Below, in pieces: positions 22,946 to 33,704 of a stretch of 64,000 bases of DNA. The position numbers and the translations under genes were made by a program. The stretch's first letter is position 1; each line of letters opens with the position of its first letter. This stretch comes from Asterella californica (taxonomy: Eukaryota > Streptophyta > Marchantiopsida > Marchantiales > Aytoniaceae). The stretch is from contig JAYKYS010000008.1 in assembly GCA_036924285.1 (NCBI GenBank), positions 20,445,001 through 20,509,000 of the forward strand. Reading direction: 5' to 3'. The notes under the pieces are model-generated. The model worked only from the letters and a program-made list of their open reading frames with translations, did not search any database and was not told where the DNA came from.

Positions 22946-23758
22946 ATGTAATCTTTTCTTTGTAGGAAATGAGATCCGCCATCTTCGGACAACAGACTAT
23001 ATAAGCGATGCGGTTCCTAGACATTATATCTTTTTCATGTTTTCAGTCTTTGTTAGTTAATTTTCGATTACGGAAGGTTGTGAAGTGAGAGTGTGAATGA
23101 TGTGGACGAAAGCAATTACCTACGAAGGACGTAGTTTGCTGTCGCTGGAGTAAATCTGATTGATGTAGACCTCCGAAGTCGTCCTTGGCGAAGACAGTCT
23201 TCGTAGCATTTGAGTGAAAGATATTTCGAGGATCTGAGAACAAATCAGTTACTGTGAAGTGGAAGAGAATAAGTTAAATTATAAGAAGCGTTTGGAAGAT
23301 GGTGGCTTCTTCTTGAGAATGCCTTCTTCAAATAAGTGGGATTATTAAGAGTGAGGATTTAGTTGGAAGGACACTTCTTAAGAAGAGTATGGACTTATTC
23401 TATATTTTTCCGTCTTTTCAAAAGAAGACTAATAACATTTCAGCAGTATTTTGCTATCTCATTTGTTCATACGTCTATTTTCTCGAATCTTTTATTTGTA
23501 TTGTTGGAAGGGTCCCTGATCAAGAATTATTTCATGTTGTTTGTATTCGATTTGTCAGGTTGTGCTTGGGTTTGGTTTCTTTATCAGACTTAAACTCTCA
23601 TCCGGATATTATTCCATTCCGTGAGAATAACAGAAAACTATCAAAATTATCATGGTGATGTTATAGTACTGTGTTTTATGTAATTGTTAACTGTATCTTC
23701 GTGAGAACTATCCTTAATTTACTATTTCTGATACATTGTGTTTCTCTGGGTTGTTACA
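22931..23758 (+). repeat. ELX copy C 3' LTR candidate
   Basis: Starts TGATTC right after the purine run AAGTGGGGGGAC (22918-22929) and ends TGTTACA at 23758, where similarity to copy B stops. The about 828-bp interval has the TG..CA form of an LTR and holds the conserved TATATAAG at 22998. No matching 5' LTR is visible in the window, so it is solitary or part of a rearranged copy. Confidence 0.55.
22998..23005 (+). promoter_or_regulatory. TATA-like box in ELX copy C LTR
   Basis: TATATAAG about 30 bp upstream of the shared TTTTTCATGTTTTCAG word, in the same arrangement as copy B at 4442. Confidence 0.45.
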
Positions 23759-24950
23759 TCTAGTCGCACCATTGTTGACACTAAACTTCCACGTAGCCAT
23801 TTTCATGTTCCACTATTGCAAGAGTTTGTTCTGCTTATAAGAGATGGGTCCTAAGTATCATTACGTTAGTGTATAGATAATTTACCTACTTCGACTCAGT
23901 CCATCTTATCTCTTGTTGATGTCATTGCTAGAAGTGAGATGTCTTCGTTCCAAAAGACACTCGGACATAGTTTCTGTTCGCATCTAGTCCTTGGTCGTCT
24001 CCATTCAAATCGACTTTCAGATCATATTATTGTTCATTTTCGTTCTTGCGTGGGTCCGCATGCCTCTTTTCTCACATGAAGACCGACCTCTCTCATGAAG
24101 GAAAGTACATGTCTCGTTTGGTGTTATGCTCCGCAATCATTTTTCTTCATGTGTACATTGGAAAAGATGCCCTCCTGTAACAAAGATAACTTGGTCACAA
24201 CTACACCTCGAGATACATGCGATTAGAGGTTGAGAGAGACCTAATCGAAGACGCATCGTTATAATGTACGTTAAAGGTGTGATGTGTAGTCGAGAGAAGG
24301 AAGGTTTGGCAAAAATCCAAGCATCCGTTAGCGGTCATCTTCCTTCCTCCTCCATATATCTTTCTTGATGGCGGATAGATTTATATTTCAGTCATGAAGG
24401 AGTGGCATATGTGACGACCGTGGTTATTGCAGATCCAATCATTGACTCTTATGTTCGTCAGGCAGCACTTACTTCGAGACATGCTGTTTCTTTGGCGACT
24501 GAGTGGAAGATCCGTGACAAATAGAGATGCTTCTTTGGAGATTTTCTCTCTTGCAATTGAGACATTCGTTATGTCTTCATCCGAAATTTATTGACATGTT
24601 GAGTTTGTTAACACAAATGCAAATGAAGAACTCTAAGAGTACTATCTTTATCTTTAAGATGGTATGTCATTTATGTGCAGCAGCAAATCAATATAGCATT
24701 GCAGATGGTGTTAATGGAGATTTTGCAGAGGAGAGTCAAGAAGTCTTCATCATCTTTTAAGAGAGGTTGTACGCAGCTCATTGTAGCTCAAATCTCCTTA
24801 GTTGAGGAGGTTACCTTAGCTAGAAATAACTAGTGTTTCAAGTTTTTTCTTTCTCCGCCTGTGGGAGTTTTTCTCCCTTGTCTATTATGCTATTTTCCTT
24901 TTGTTGGAGTGGTTTACCCGCACCGTTGACTTGTCGAATCTTAAAAGGCT
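23759..24950. other. Stretch without recognised gene
   Basis: No frame of convincing length and no domain recognised. The only notable frame is 24527-24760 (plus, 77 codons, opening ATG-like), with no similarity I recognise. The region is relatively T-rich and differs from the flanking elements; it may be old transposon debris or intergenic sequence. Confidence 0.4.
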
Positions 24951-24977
24951 GACTTGTTATGTGCCATGCGAAGTAGA

Positions 24978-25121
24978 GGGACCGTTAAAGCAACAGACTA
25001 TCAGTTAGGGTCCGTTCAAACAAATTCTACGCGAACAAAACATGACAGAGGTGATACTGTTGAAAACAAGTGGGTCTGCTCCCCTCTAATGTGTACAGAT
25101 TATATGGGACCGTTCAAGCAA
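24978..25121 (+). repeat. Three copies of a 16-bp GGGWCCGTTMAARCAA motif
   Basis: GGGACCGTTAAAGCAA (24978-24993), GGGTCCGTTCAAACAA (25008-25023) and GGGACCGTTCAAGCAA (25106-25121), all in the same orientation. The GGGxCCGTT start resembles PIF/Harbinger terminal repeats and the second copy is preceded by TTA, but no inverted partner was found. Confidence 0.4.
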
Positions 25122-25160
25122 ATGAGTGCAACAAACTTTAACCGCATGCTCCACCAGGAT

Positions 25161-25571
25161 TCAAAATTCACCAACACGAACAGATTTCTCGACGAAACGA
25201 ATTAAATCGTCCGTACTCCCTCCCGCATGCCAACTCTTTCGGACTTCGGACGCCTGACTCACAGCGGGTTGAAAATCTGAGAGCCAGAACTTCCGTTGAT
25301 TTATATCACCTGCTCCACCTGTAAACAAAGCGTAATTCTCCGCTGTGACAAAGTTACGTATGGACTGAGGAATCTTGAAAACCTCATTCTCCAAATTACT
25401 GGACGCATAAACAGGCAGTCTCAACTCTGTACAGATTATACAACCCGACGATGTCAAAATGGCCGCAGAGGCTATCTGTGATAAGCCAATACAGATCTTT
25501 GATACAGAATTCGAAATTGCCAGCGCTCCAGCGGTGTCAACTGCATCTTCCAAACTCCTTTCCTCGTACAT
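25161..25571 (-). CDS. Hypothetical protein, 136 aa
   Basis: Frame with an ATG at 25571 and a stop at 25161, lying about 245 bp downstream of the GT23 gene stop on the same strand. It has a small, Ala/Ser/Ile-rich central segment (ALAISNSVSKICIGLSQIASAAI) and two nearby cysteines (SGCIIC), with no signal peptide or domain recognised. It could be a small gene, an exon of a larger one, or a chance frame in the GT23 3' region; the last is quite possible. No intron signals were resolved. Confidence 0.25.
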   Translation of the reverse strand: MYEERSLEDAVDTAGALAISNSVSKICIGLSQIASAAILTSSGCIICTELRLPVYASSNLENEVFKIPQSIRNFVTAENYALFTGGAGDINQRKFWLSDFQPAVSQASEVRKSWHAGGSTDDLIRFVEKSVRVGEF

Positions 25572-25699
25572 CTATTAATGTTCCTGGGCCCCAAATCTGG
25601 GAGCACTCTATTTGAGTTCAATCTTGTATGTACAGTACATGTCGAAAGGCTCGATCTAGTTCTGATTTCATGATTCTGAAACCTGTGTCTACCTACTAG

Positions 25700-25717
25700 C
25701 TATCTATCTATCTATCT
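25700..25717. repeat. Short CTAT microsatellite
   Basis: About four and a half CTAT units in the GT23 3' region. An interrupted CTAT/CTGT tract also lies upstream of the gene (about 28110-28140). Confidence 0.7.
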
Positions 25718-25815
25718 GTGTGGTCGATGTGATCCTGGTGAATAACGGTCAGAACGTTAACACGGATGAATTAAGAAGGAACGGTAAACATAAACAATGA
25801 CATTATGGATTTTCG

Positions 25816-28002
25816 TCAATCGTGCACCCAGAAAACATCCACTGAGAATGCATTAGGTCCTACCTGATCCGGGCTTGCCAATCTATGTCTACCACCGATT
25901 AACTCACTCATAAATCTTCCTACATTGGAACTGTACTGGACAATGGCGTAGTCTGCGATGTTCGAAATAATGTATAAGGTGGCGAGAAAATGCTCTTGAG
26001 CAGAATGCTTCATCTCCGGGAGAATATTGGTGTGCCCTCCAAGTCTTTCGATCATAGCGTTGTCAAAAGTCCAGTCGTACATGATAAACCGTTTTCCTTC
26101 CTGGCCGTTGAGAGAATCCGGGTGACCTGTAACATTGTTCAGCGCCTGCGCTAGGTTTTGGATTGCAGAGCCCGAGTCGGAGATGATGAACAACGACTCC
26201 CATCGAAAATCGAACTGTTTCTCCATGGACTTCATCTGTAGGACGTAGTCATCTACACTTCTGTATTTCTTGTACTTTTGGAAATATGGATCTTCCCACT
26301 GCATGATCAAAGAGGTAGATTGCGTCTTATTATACAACATTTATAATGAAGGATTTGCATGCGAAGGAGCAACTACAAGCCATATGTGAACTCTTCATAT
26401 ATATCTATACATACCTATTTCTGTAAATCATAGAATTTCGAGGTCATAAACTAACTGGTAACTTACTTTCTTATCTGTCTGCCGAACGTGCAGGGCTAGA
26501 ACCGGTGGCATCCAAACGGGACGACCATTTTCATCTGAATATCTGGACATGATCTTGTCGGCGATTTTCTTGATACGTTCAGTGGTTTGTCTCATGATCC
26601 AAGAGCTCATCATCCCGTGCAAAGCGAAATCAATCTGAGACTCTCGGACCTTCTGAACAGCTTGCCCACTTCTGTTGTGGACTCCGACCTTTCCGTGCTT
26701 CTTCAGTTCGTTCCAAAGCCTCAACTTCGGTCTCCTCCAAGCATCATTATGCGACTGTGCGTCATATCTGTACATGAAACTTCTCAAGATAGTCATACCG
26801 CCTGGTTTTGTAGTATTGTCCAGCCACAGTGAATCCCAAGTTGCCCCCGGGTCCTTCTTGCTCTGATTCACCATGACTTGGAATCTAACGGGATCATCCT
26901 CAACTCTGCAACTAGTGAGATTGAAGAAACATCCGATATGCATATCCTTGCGTTCACCACACCCGTCGAAAGTTGGCAGTTCAGGTTTCCCTGGTGGTTT
27001 AGAGATGGGCAAAACCGTGTAGCCATCCCCTTTCATTAGTCCCATCATAAGAACGGGGATCATAATATGTGTGCATGATAGTAAACCTGAATCACAGCAG
27101 TCGTCATCACAAAATTAAGAAAATCGAACGGCCCACATCCCGCAGAAGGCTACGTTCGGGTGCTTCGAATACTAAGAAGCAGTCGGCATTCTCTTGAGCA
27201 AATGCATTCTGCCGGCAACCGAACCCATTCGTAGCAAGACCGAGCACATTCGAGTTTCAAAGTAGTGAAAGTGCATGCGCAGTTTCAGTTCTTGAAACTC
27301 ATGGAACTAGCGAAGATAAAGTGTAGTACGTATACCTGAATCGTGGGTCCTGTGTGCGATCCAGTGATTTTCTGTACATCTTTCTGGAAATTGGTGGGAT
27401 TCTAATTCCGACAGGAAGTAATTTTCCAAATCTTTGTCATACCACAGCGTCCCATTCTTAAGAGAATCATGTAACCTGTGTCTGCCCTCCCAGTTTGGGT
27501 CATGGGGATTTAGCAACCTGTTTTCCCACCATTCGGCTGATCGTTCCTTCCAATCCTCAAATTTCCTACTCGCCTCCAGTGACTTGCTCTGCGGCCCTGT
27601 TGCATACAGAAATGGAGAATTGAAATTACAGAACGCAGACTGCAGCCTAGCCAGGAGCCGACCAGTTTACATGTGTGTATAGACGTACTAGAAACTTATA
27701 CAAGGAATTAGTTCACGGAGGAGTTCTGCATGCCTGGAAGAAGGCAAGTCTTGTGAGAGTGATCACGATGACGGAAATTACACGCAGAGGGGAGTCTGGG
27801 TGCTGATGTACTTACAAGGTTGTGAATCTAGAAGGTCTGATTGTCCGCTTCCATATGATCCTGCGTCATAAACGTTGGTCCAGTAACCTCGTGCCAAGAA
27901 TATGGGAGGGAAATCTAAGGTGCAAGAAATGAGAATTGAGAAGCCGCAGATGAGAGTCACCGCCACAAATATGTACAGTGCTACACTTTTAACCTTCTTC
28001 AT
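25816..28002 (-). CDS. GT23 (FUT8-like) fucosyltransferase, four exons
   Basis: Exons on the minus strand: 28002-27816, 27596-27336, 27086-26467 and 26298-25816; all introns (219, 249, 168 bp) are GT-AG with GTAAGT or GTATAC donors and CAG acceptors, and phases agree, giving 516 aa. The start is the first ATG after an in-frame TGA (a longer reading would need GTG). The protein has a short basic N-terminus, one hydrophobic anchor (about residues 6-27) and a lumenal stem, i.e. a type II Golgi enzyme. Catalytic motifs: HVRQTDK (about 349-355; GDP-fucose-binding HVRRTDK of the family), IISDSGSA (about 394-401) and YSSNVGRFMSEL (about 473-484). It ends soon after motif III, so it lacks the SH3 domain of animal FUT8. 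Family role: transfer of fucose from GDP-fucose to a glycan; the acceptor cannot be told from sequence. It is the only clearly intact host gene here. Confidence 0.85.
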
Positions 28003-28020
28003 TTCCACGATCACAATCAC

Positions 28021-29451
28021 TCGCTGTCTTCAGATCCGGATTACCTCTTTCAGCTAGTCTAGTCTCACTTTTCTGTCTTCGTATGTCGATTGTCAGCTAA
28101 TCAGCAGTCAATCAATCTATCTGTCTATGTATCTATCTGTCCAATGGCAACCTTTGATTTCGGCCTGGTCTTCTCGGGTGCCCACCTTCCACCATTTGCA
28201 ACAATTACAAAACCTTTCTACTCGGTTACTAAATCTACACGCTGATCCCTGTCATCGATCGTAAATTCTGAGTGCCGATTCTGTGGTGGTTCTCTGGATG
28301 GGTTCTGGGCCTGCCTTACGACCGAGTCTGTTCATCCTCCTGCTCGTGCTGGTTGTAGGTAGCGCTCTCCTTGGAAAATGACGCGTACATCATGGCCGGG
28401 CACTAGTCTATCACTATGCATCATGTGATGGACTAGTCCATGCATACTGGTCTATCAGCGTGACTCCATCTGGGGGTGCGCGAAGATCCTCCTTCCGGAG
28501 CCAACTTCTTACGGAAGATTATTGACGGCGGCCCCACCATCGTGACCAGGTCCTTGTCCCACGAAATTGGTCCGCCTGGACTCTGCAGCTGGAACCCCGG
28601 AGTCCATTCAGGGCCCGGTCATTCGAACGGTCGAACTCTTCTCGCGTTGCAGCGGTACGTCCAAATCCAGAATCTCCGGAATCCCGCAGCTACTGGAACC
28701 GACACGAGTATGAGTACAAATCCGTCGGAAATTCGGAATGAGCAAAAGATGCCAATATTCTATATCGCTTCATCAGGATCTTAATCCATCTGTTGGCTAT
28801 CATTGCGTCGCGTTGTCCCGATCATAATAACGACTTAGGGCCGGACACAGAACATGAACAGTCGTGCTCACTGTCTGTCGTGCCTTTCATAGTTCGGTCG
28901 TGGATCGTCAGTAAGTCTTCCACCGGCGGAAGAGTTATGATATCGTACGTGGGCTACATAAACTCCTCGTCGTCGTGGTCCCAACCGGGAAGCGGGGGAT
29001 TCTCCACCACGCTTCGCTTAGAAGCTTCCTCTGCAGCTATCGAGCGAGAGTCCAAAAGGAGCTGTTCTGAAAATGAGGGTCGCTGAGCTCCTTTTCCCAG
29101 AAGTCTATGCAGTTTCGAGCATCACACGAACGAACTTTGTCATGGTGGATTTTTGTCTCATCCAACTCAGGTTCAATATCGTCAGTTTTAGCGGGAGTTT
29201 CTGGATCTACAGAGCTTCACCTCAGGTTCTCTTGCATGTAGGAAAGAGAGAAGAGGGTGGAGAGCAGTGAGCAAGTGATAAGACAGGAGGTGAGAAAAGG
29301 CTTCGCAAGGTGATAATCACTTTCTTGCTGTTGGTTTGAAAAAATACTTCACGAGGTGATAGAGTGCATGATCCCGATTTGTATAATTGCTTTCTTGTTG
29401 TTGGTGTGGTGTGGGAGGCTGTTTGTGTGATTCTTTGAAAGACAAAGTGCA
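28021..29451. other. GT23 upstream region / intergenic
   Basis: Region between the divergent GT23 gene and the Harbinger element. Short plus-strand frames (28476-28784, 28793-29086) are not recognised and are probably chance. It contains a 13-bp imperfect inverted repeat (ACTAGTCTATCAC at 28402-28414 with GTGATGGACTAGT at 28425-28437, one mismatch) around a 10-nt loop. The GT23 promoter should lie at its low-coordinate end; no clear TATA box was found. Confidence 0.4.
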
Positions 29452-30663
29452 ATGACACTTCGACGATCAGTCATGAAAATATTTGCGAATGCAGATACTC
29501 CAATTGATAATGAGATTGTGGCTGAGTTGAATCATGATTCGGTGAGCCCAGAGAACCAAGTCCCAGACCAGGAGGTAGACCGAGATTTTCAAAATCTGCG
29601 AGAGATGATGGGTTCTTGCTTGGAGAATGCTGTGCCGATGGACGAGCAGGCATTTGAGGCTGTAATGCGAGATCGCTCACCTATCCTTAGACGTCGATCC
29701 TCTTCTGTTCAAAGAACAGAGACTCTTGAAATCAATAATGAACGTTTTAATCCACGAGAGCTGATGGGTTCTTTGCTGGAGAATAGATGGACGATCATAC
29801 ATTTGAAGTGTTAATGTGTGATCGGTCATCTATCCTCAAGCGCAGATCGACATCTCTCCCACGAACTGAGGCTCTAGAAGCTGATTCTCAACCTTCATCT
29901 CATGCCGCAGGTAACTCTCATAGAGGTAGGTTCACATGGCAAGATTAGAAGACCATAGCGTTGATCGAAGCGAAGAGAGTAGAGTGGAAAGAAGCATCTG
30001 ATAACAACTCTCGAGAGAATATGCTGAACGCTGAGTTGAAACTGCACATAATACAGCAGTTCTTGCGTGTGAAAGACATAGAAGTCAGCACGAACCAGAT
30101 ATAAAAAAGTGGGAGAATCACATTCCAACTTCAAGAAAGTTCGAGACAATGACAAGCTATCTGGGAGCGCCCCTTATGCTGCAATGGATCATTTCGAGAG
30201 AAAAGAGAGGAAACTTCCGTCTGATTTTCCTCTCCATCACATACCTCTGATCGAGTCCTGGTATCGCTAGCGACCGTCGATGACTCCGTCTTGCATGACA
30301 GAGTCAATGACCTCTAGCTCGAGCACTGGACCTCCTCTTGTACCCTGCCCTCCTCCTGTTGCTCAACAAGAATCGGAAGTTCAAAATGTTCCATCACCTG
30401 AAGAAATGACGGCTAGTCGACATAACTCTAGAAAGAGAAAGAGGTCTCAAAATCGAGCCGGTTCAGCACTCAATAACACTCTTAGCTCATTCTCTACCAA
30501 AATTGTGTTCGTTGAGAAACAAAAATTAGAATTCGCTAGAGAAGTAGAAAAGTCTAGAGCAGAGAGTCTAAACGTGCGTTCAGATAAGATAGTCTCAGTG
30601 TTAGATAAGATGGCTTCTGCTCTACTAGACATTGGGTCCGCTTTGAACAACCAGAGACGGTAG
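29452..30663 (+). pseudogene. Harbinger ORF1, Myb/SANT-trihelix-like
   Basis: Starts at ATG 29452 with an acidic region that contains a repeated FN/QxRELMGSxLEN unit (two clear copies and part of a third). Stops at about 29815 and 29945 interrupt it. The central part (29930-30170) reads RFTWQD, ALIEAKRVEW and KKWENHIPTSRKFE, the shape of a trihelix DNA-binding domain. The tail frame 30280-30663 has an RKRKR basic run and a KLEFAREVEKSRAE helix. In active Harbingers this partner protein binds the transposase and terminal repeats and brings the complex to the nucleus. Confidence 0.6.
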
Positions 30664-30680
30664 ATACATCAGTCTTACTT

Positions 30681-30807
30681 GTCCAGAGTTTTGCTGTATA
30701 GTTGTGGGAGCTCAGCTTCGACCCGTCCAGAGTTTTGCTGTACAGTTTTAGGAGCTCAGCTTCGACCCTTCCAGAGTTTTGTTGTACAGTTTTAGAAGCT
30801 CAGCTTG
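30681..30807 (+). repeat. Three tandem 44-bp units between the Harbinger ORFs
   Basis: Units at 30681-30724, 30725-30768 and 30769-about 30807, each starting KTCCAGAGTTTTGYTGTA and ending with AGCTCAGCTTCGACCC (the third is shorter). A 13-bp CGGATGTATCAGT repeat follows at about 30818-30842. Confidence 0.85.
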
Positions 30808-31059
30808 AAAAAAGTCGGATGTATCAGTCGGATGTATCAGATTTCATCTGAATTCAAGAGGTCTCGATGTTAAATTTATGTATTTTACAATACAATTCCA
30901 CTTAATTTTTGCAGAGTTATTGCTCTTCGTGAGGTTTCACTTCGAGTTGTGGTGTGGTTTACATGTACAGATACCAATCACATCATGAACGTTGTTATCA
31001 GTGATGTTCTTGTGGCTATATAGATGGTTGTATTATTCTTGTGTACAATGAATGTAGAT

Positions 31060-32210
31060 GGAGAAGAAGAGCAAGTGATGCTTGCCTCCGTAGTAGTACA
31101 AGACTCATTAATCCGGATAGTGTCGATGGCTAATCAACTGGTGGTTGCACATCAGATGGAAGTCGACAGCTGCAAGTGGTGGGTGCAAAGCCTAGATCCC
31201 TGATATGGTTCGACTATTACTTGTGGTGTAGTTATGATGACAGTCGTTGGATAAAAACTCTATGCATGCCTAAGCACATGTTCCTAACCATAGGGATATG
31301 CTCAATCCACATATTAAGAAACAAGACACTCGTTACAAAAAAGCGGTCCCGGTGGAGGTTCAGGTCGGTGTAGTCTTTCTCAGGCTATCGACTGGAATGA
31401 ATCATTTCCATGTAGGTGAGTGTTTCGGCACTGGTGAGTCAACTTCTGCCGAAGTATTTTAAGAAGTTATCATGGCTATCAATGCTATCATGGCACCTAA
31501 GTATATTCGATGACCTAGTGTCACAGAGATGGAGAGGGTATCCGCTTGCTTCACAAGAAAAGATGGGCTTCCTAATTGTGATGGAGCCATTGATGGTTCA
31601 CATATAAAGATAAGAGCTCCTCCTTATAATCTGTACCCTGTCGAATATTACAACAAGAAATAATATCACTCTATCGTTCTGCAGTGTGTGTGTGATATTG
31701 ATGATCGATTTCTTGACGTAAGCTGTGGGAGGACATAGTCTTGCCACGACTCTAGAGTTCTTTGTAACTCTGCCTTGTTTACTAACATTCAAGATGGAAA
31801 AGTACTATACGAGTCGGTTCTTACTTTCCCTAGCGGGTTTCAGCTCCGACCTTATATGTTGGGCGATTCGAGCTATACTGCCGAGTGGTGGCTAATGACT
31901 CCTTACAGCTTGGGTCCTAGAAGTACATCTCGACAGAGGTTATTCACTGAAAGACAAATAAGAGGGCGAATTTGTATTGAGCAGGCCTTCGGTGTTCTCA
32001 AAGACAGATGGCAGATATTGCAAACATGCATAACAAGCAGCGTTCTCTAGGCATCAGAAGTGGTAAAAGCTTGTTGTGTTCTCCACAACTTCTTGGTTGA
32101 GCATAGGGTGCATATGAATAGACCTATATCGGATACACCCAGCCAGCTCGATTCAGAAGAAGTCACTGAAAAGGTCAATATGAGTAGGACTTGAGATTCA
32201 AGCAATGTAG
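31060..32210 (+). pseudogene. Harbinger transposase (HARBI1/DDE type)
   Basis: Conserved blocks occur in shifting frames: the helical region (DDSRWIKTLCMPKHMF), then GAIDGSHIKIRAPP with the first catalytic Asp (31590s), YHSIVLQCVCDIDDRFLDVSCGR, HDSRVL, GDSSYTAEWWLMTPY with the second Asp (31862 on), IEQAFGVLKDRWQIL with the catalytic Glu (31980s) and VVKACCVLHNFL (32060s). All three acidic residues remain, but several frameshifts and at least three stops rule out a product. Family role: cut-and-paste excision and insertion at TTA/TAA-type sites. Confidence 0.82.
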
Positions 32211-32693
32211 TTCGAGAAGCCTCAGGGGACTTTCTTGCTAAGGGTTGACATGTACAGTACATCGAGGTGAAGTGTGTGTCTCTCAAATTTTCTTCTGTGT
32301 AGCCTTTTACTTGTTAAGAAGTCTATCTCAAATTTCAGAAGTGTAATATATTTCATCGTGTGTAACCTTCTGCTTGTTCTTTCTCGACTCGAAGCCCTGA
32401 ATGCTTACACATGACTTGCTATACAACGTATTGTACATGTGTCTTACATGGTTGCTGCGAGGAAATGATAGTTGCGTGGAAAGCCTTTGTGGCTTTGCAA
32501 TTTTTAGCATGGAGCGAATGGCTGTGTGAGAAGCCTTCGTGCAATTCTGCATCGTGTACTGTAACGATCTATGTTACACATAGGAAGTTTGTCTATTAGT
32601 AAGGTGTTTAGTTATAACTAAGTGTTGAGAATGTTTATTTGCTGCCAAAGTACTTTAAGGAGATATCAAGTTAGTCATGACTAGCTAAAAATT
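32211..32693. other. Stretch without recognised gene
   Basis: Probable 3' non-coding part of the Harbinger element and flank. It contains a duplicated phrase about CTCAAATTTCTTC...GTGTAACCTTCTGCTTGTT (32280-32310 and 32330-32375). No frame over 75 codons and no domain. Confidence 0.4.
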
Positions 32694-33075
32694 TTTACAG
32701 TCATTGTCAGATTTTCTGTGAATTTTATTTTTCAGTGAAACTTTCCAGGATTGTAGCTTGGCTGATAACCTATCTACGACAAAAGAAATCATAGGAAAAG
32801 GTGGTCTAGAGAGGGAGCAATGAATTTTCAAAGTTGAGGGGGTCTATTCGTGAGAGTTGTGGAATTCTATTCTCTGGAAAAAGTTTACAGTCATTGTCAG
32901 ATTTTCTGTGAATTTTATTTTCCTGAGAAACTTTCCAGTGTTTTATATTGGCTGATAAACTATCTAGGACAACAGAAATCAGGAGAAAAGGTGGTATGGA
33001 GAGAGAGCCATGAATTTTCAAAGATGAGGGGGTTGAAAGCCATGAGAGAAGTGAAAATATACAAATTTCAGTTCT
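32694..33075 (+). repeat. 190-bp tandem duplication upstream of P1
   Basis: Two direct copies (32694-32883 and 32884-about 33075) start TTTACAGTCATTGTCAGATT and share GAAACTTTCCAG, TTGGCTGATAA, AGGTGGT and ATGAATTTTCAAAG words, about 80% alike. A third partial end (AATTTGTACAGTCAGC) follows. It may belong to the P1 5' region. Confidence 0.75.
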
Positions 33076-33248
33076 CTGAAAATTTGTACAGTCAGCACCA
33101 TCTCTTTTGATTAAGGAATTTTCTATTGAAACTTCATTAGTAAGTAGCTCGGGGGTTGAGCTACTGGAGATCATGAAAATCTTGGAGAGATCTCTTACCG
33201 ATTAAGAGATATACGGTTCGACATACAAGGAGGTTTTGACGATACGTC

Positions 33249-33566
33249 ATGGGGAATCCAGTTCGAGTGCCGAGGTTGAAGAAGAGACGTTTGGGAGTTA
33301 GAACGAAGACGGAAAAGCCAAAGTTAAGTATAGAGGCGTTGCGATCAAGCATCTATTGCAAGTGGGGTGCCATTTTTGCTTTATATCAAGAAGCTTCTGC
33401 GAGCATCGGCGCAGATGCGAAAAAGGTTGAGTTCAAAGTATCATTCACTATAGAGGCCACGAATGCTCCTGGCGAAGTAGAGTGTGATCCTTACAAAAGT
33501 GACTTTAAGATGTCTGCTAGGATTAGTACAGACGATGGTCATGAGGATCTTATCATGGACTCTTAA
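33249..33566 (+). CDS. Hypothetical 105-aa ORF at the P1 5' end
   Basis: ATG at 33249, stop at 33564-33566. It has a basic N-terminus (RLKKRRLGVRTKTEKPK), then a mixed segment ending in a KSDFKMSARI stretch. No known domain recognised. A second small ATG frame (33705-33836) follows. Both sit where the gag N-terminus of P1 would be expected and may be its remains; alternatively an unrelated small ORF. Confidence 0.3.
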   Translation: MGNPVRVPRLKKRRLGVRTKTEKPKLSIEALRSSIYCKWGAIFALYQEASASIGADAKKVEFKVSFTIEATNAPGEVECDPYKSDFKMSARISTDDGHEDLIMDS

Positions 33567-33704
33567 TTTTAGATTGGATTTTATTTCGTGTATAGCATGT
33601 ATAATACACGATTTTCAGTATTAAGCTCGAAAGAGTTAAGAAAGTGATGTAGAGTTATTTTCCTCAAAGATATTTTGTCCACTTAATGGTTGAGAAGGTG
33701 CAAC

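Larger units (their letters stand above)
29452..32210 (+). mobile_element. PIF/Harbinger DNA transposon, decayed
   Basis: Two-gene layout typical of the superfamily in one orientation: a Myb/trihelix-like ORF (29452-30663) followed by a HARBI1-type nuclease (31060-32210). Both are broken. Terminal inverted repeats and a TTA/TAA target duplication could not be located by eye, so true ends are unknown and the span given is only the coding part. Confidence 0.75.

Noticed and set aside
28402..28437. Hairpin as a microRNA precursor or terminator
   Set aside because: Only 13 bp of stem and no extended pairing; may be chance.
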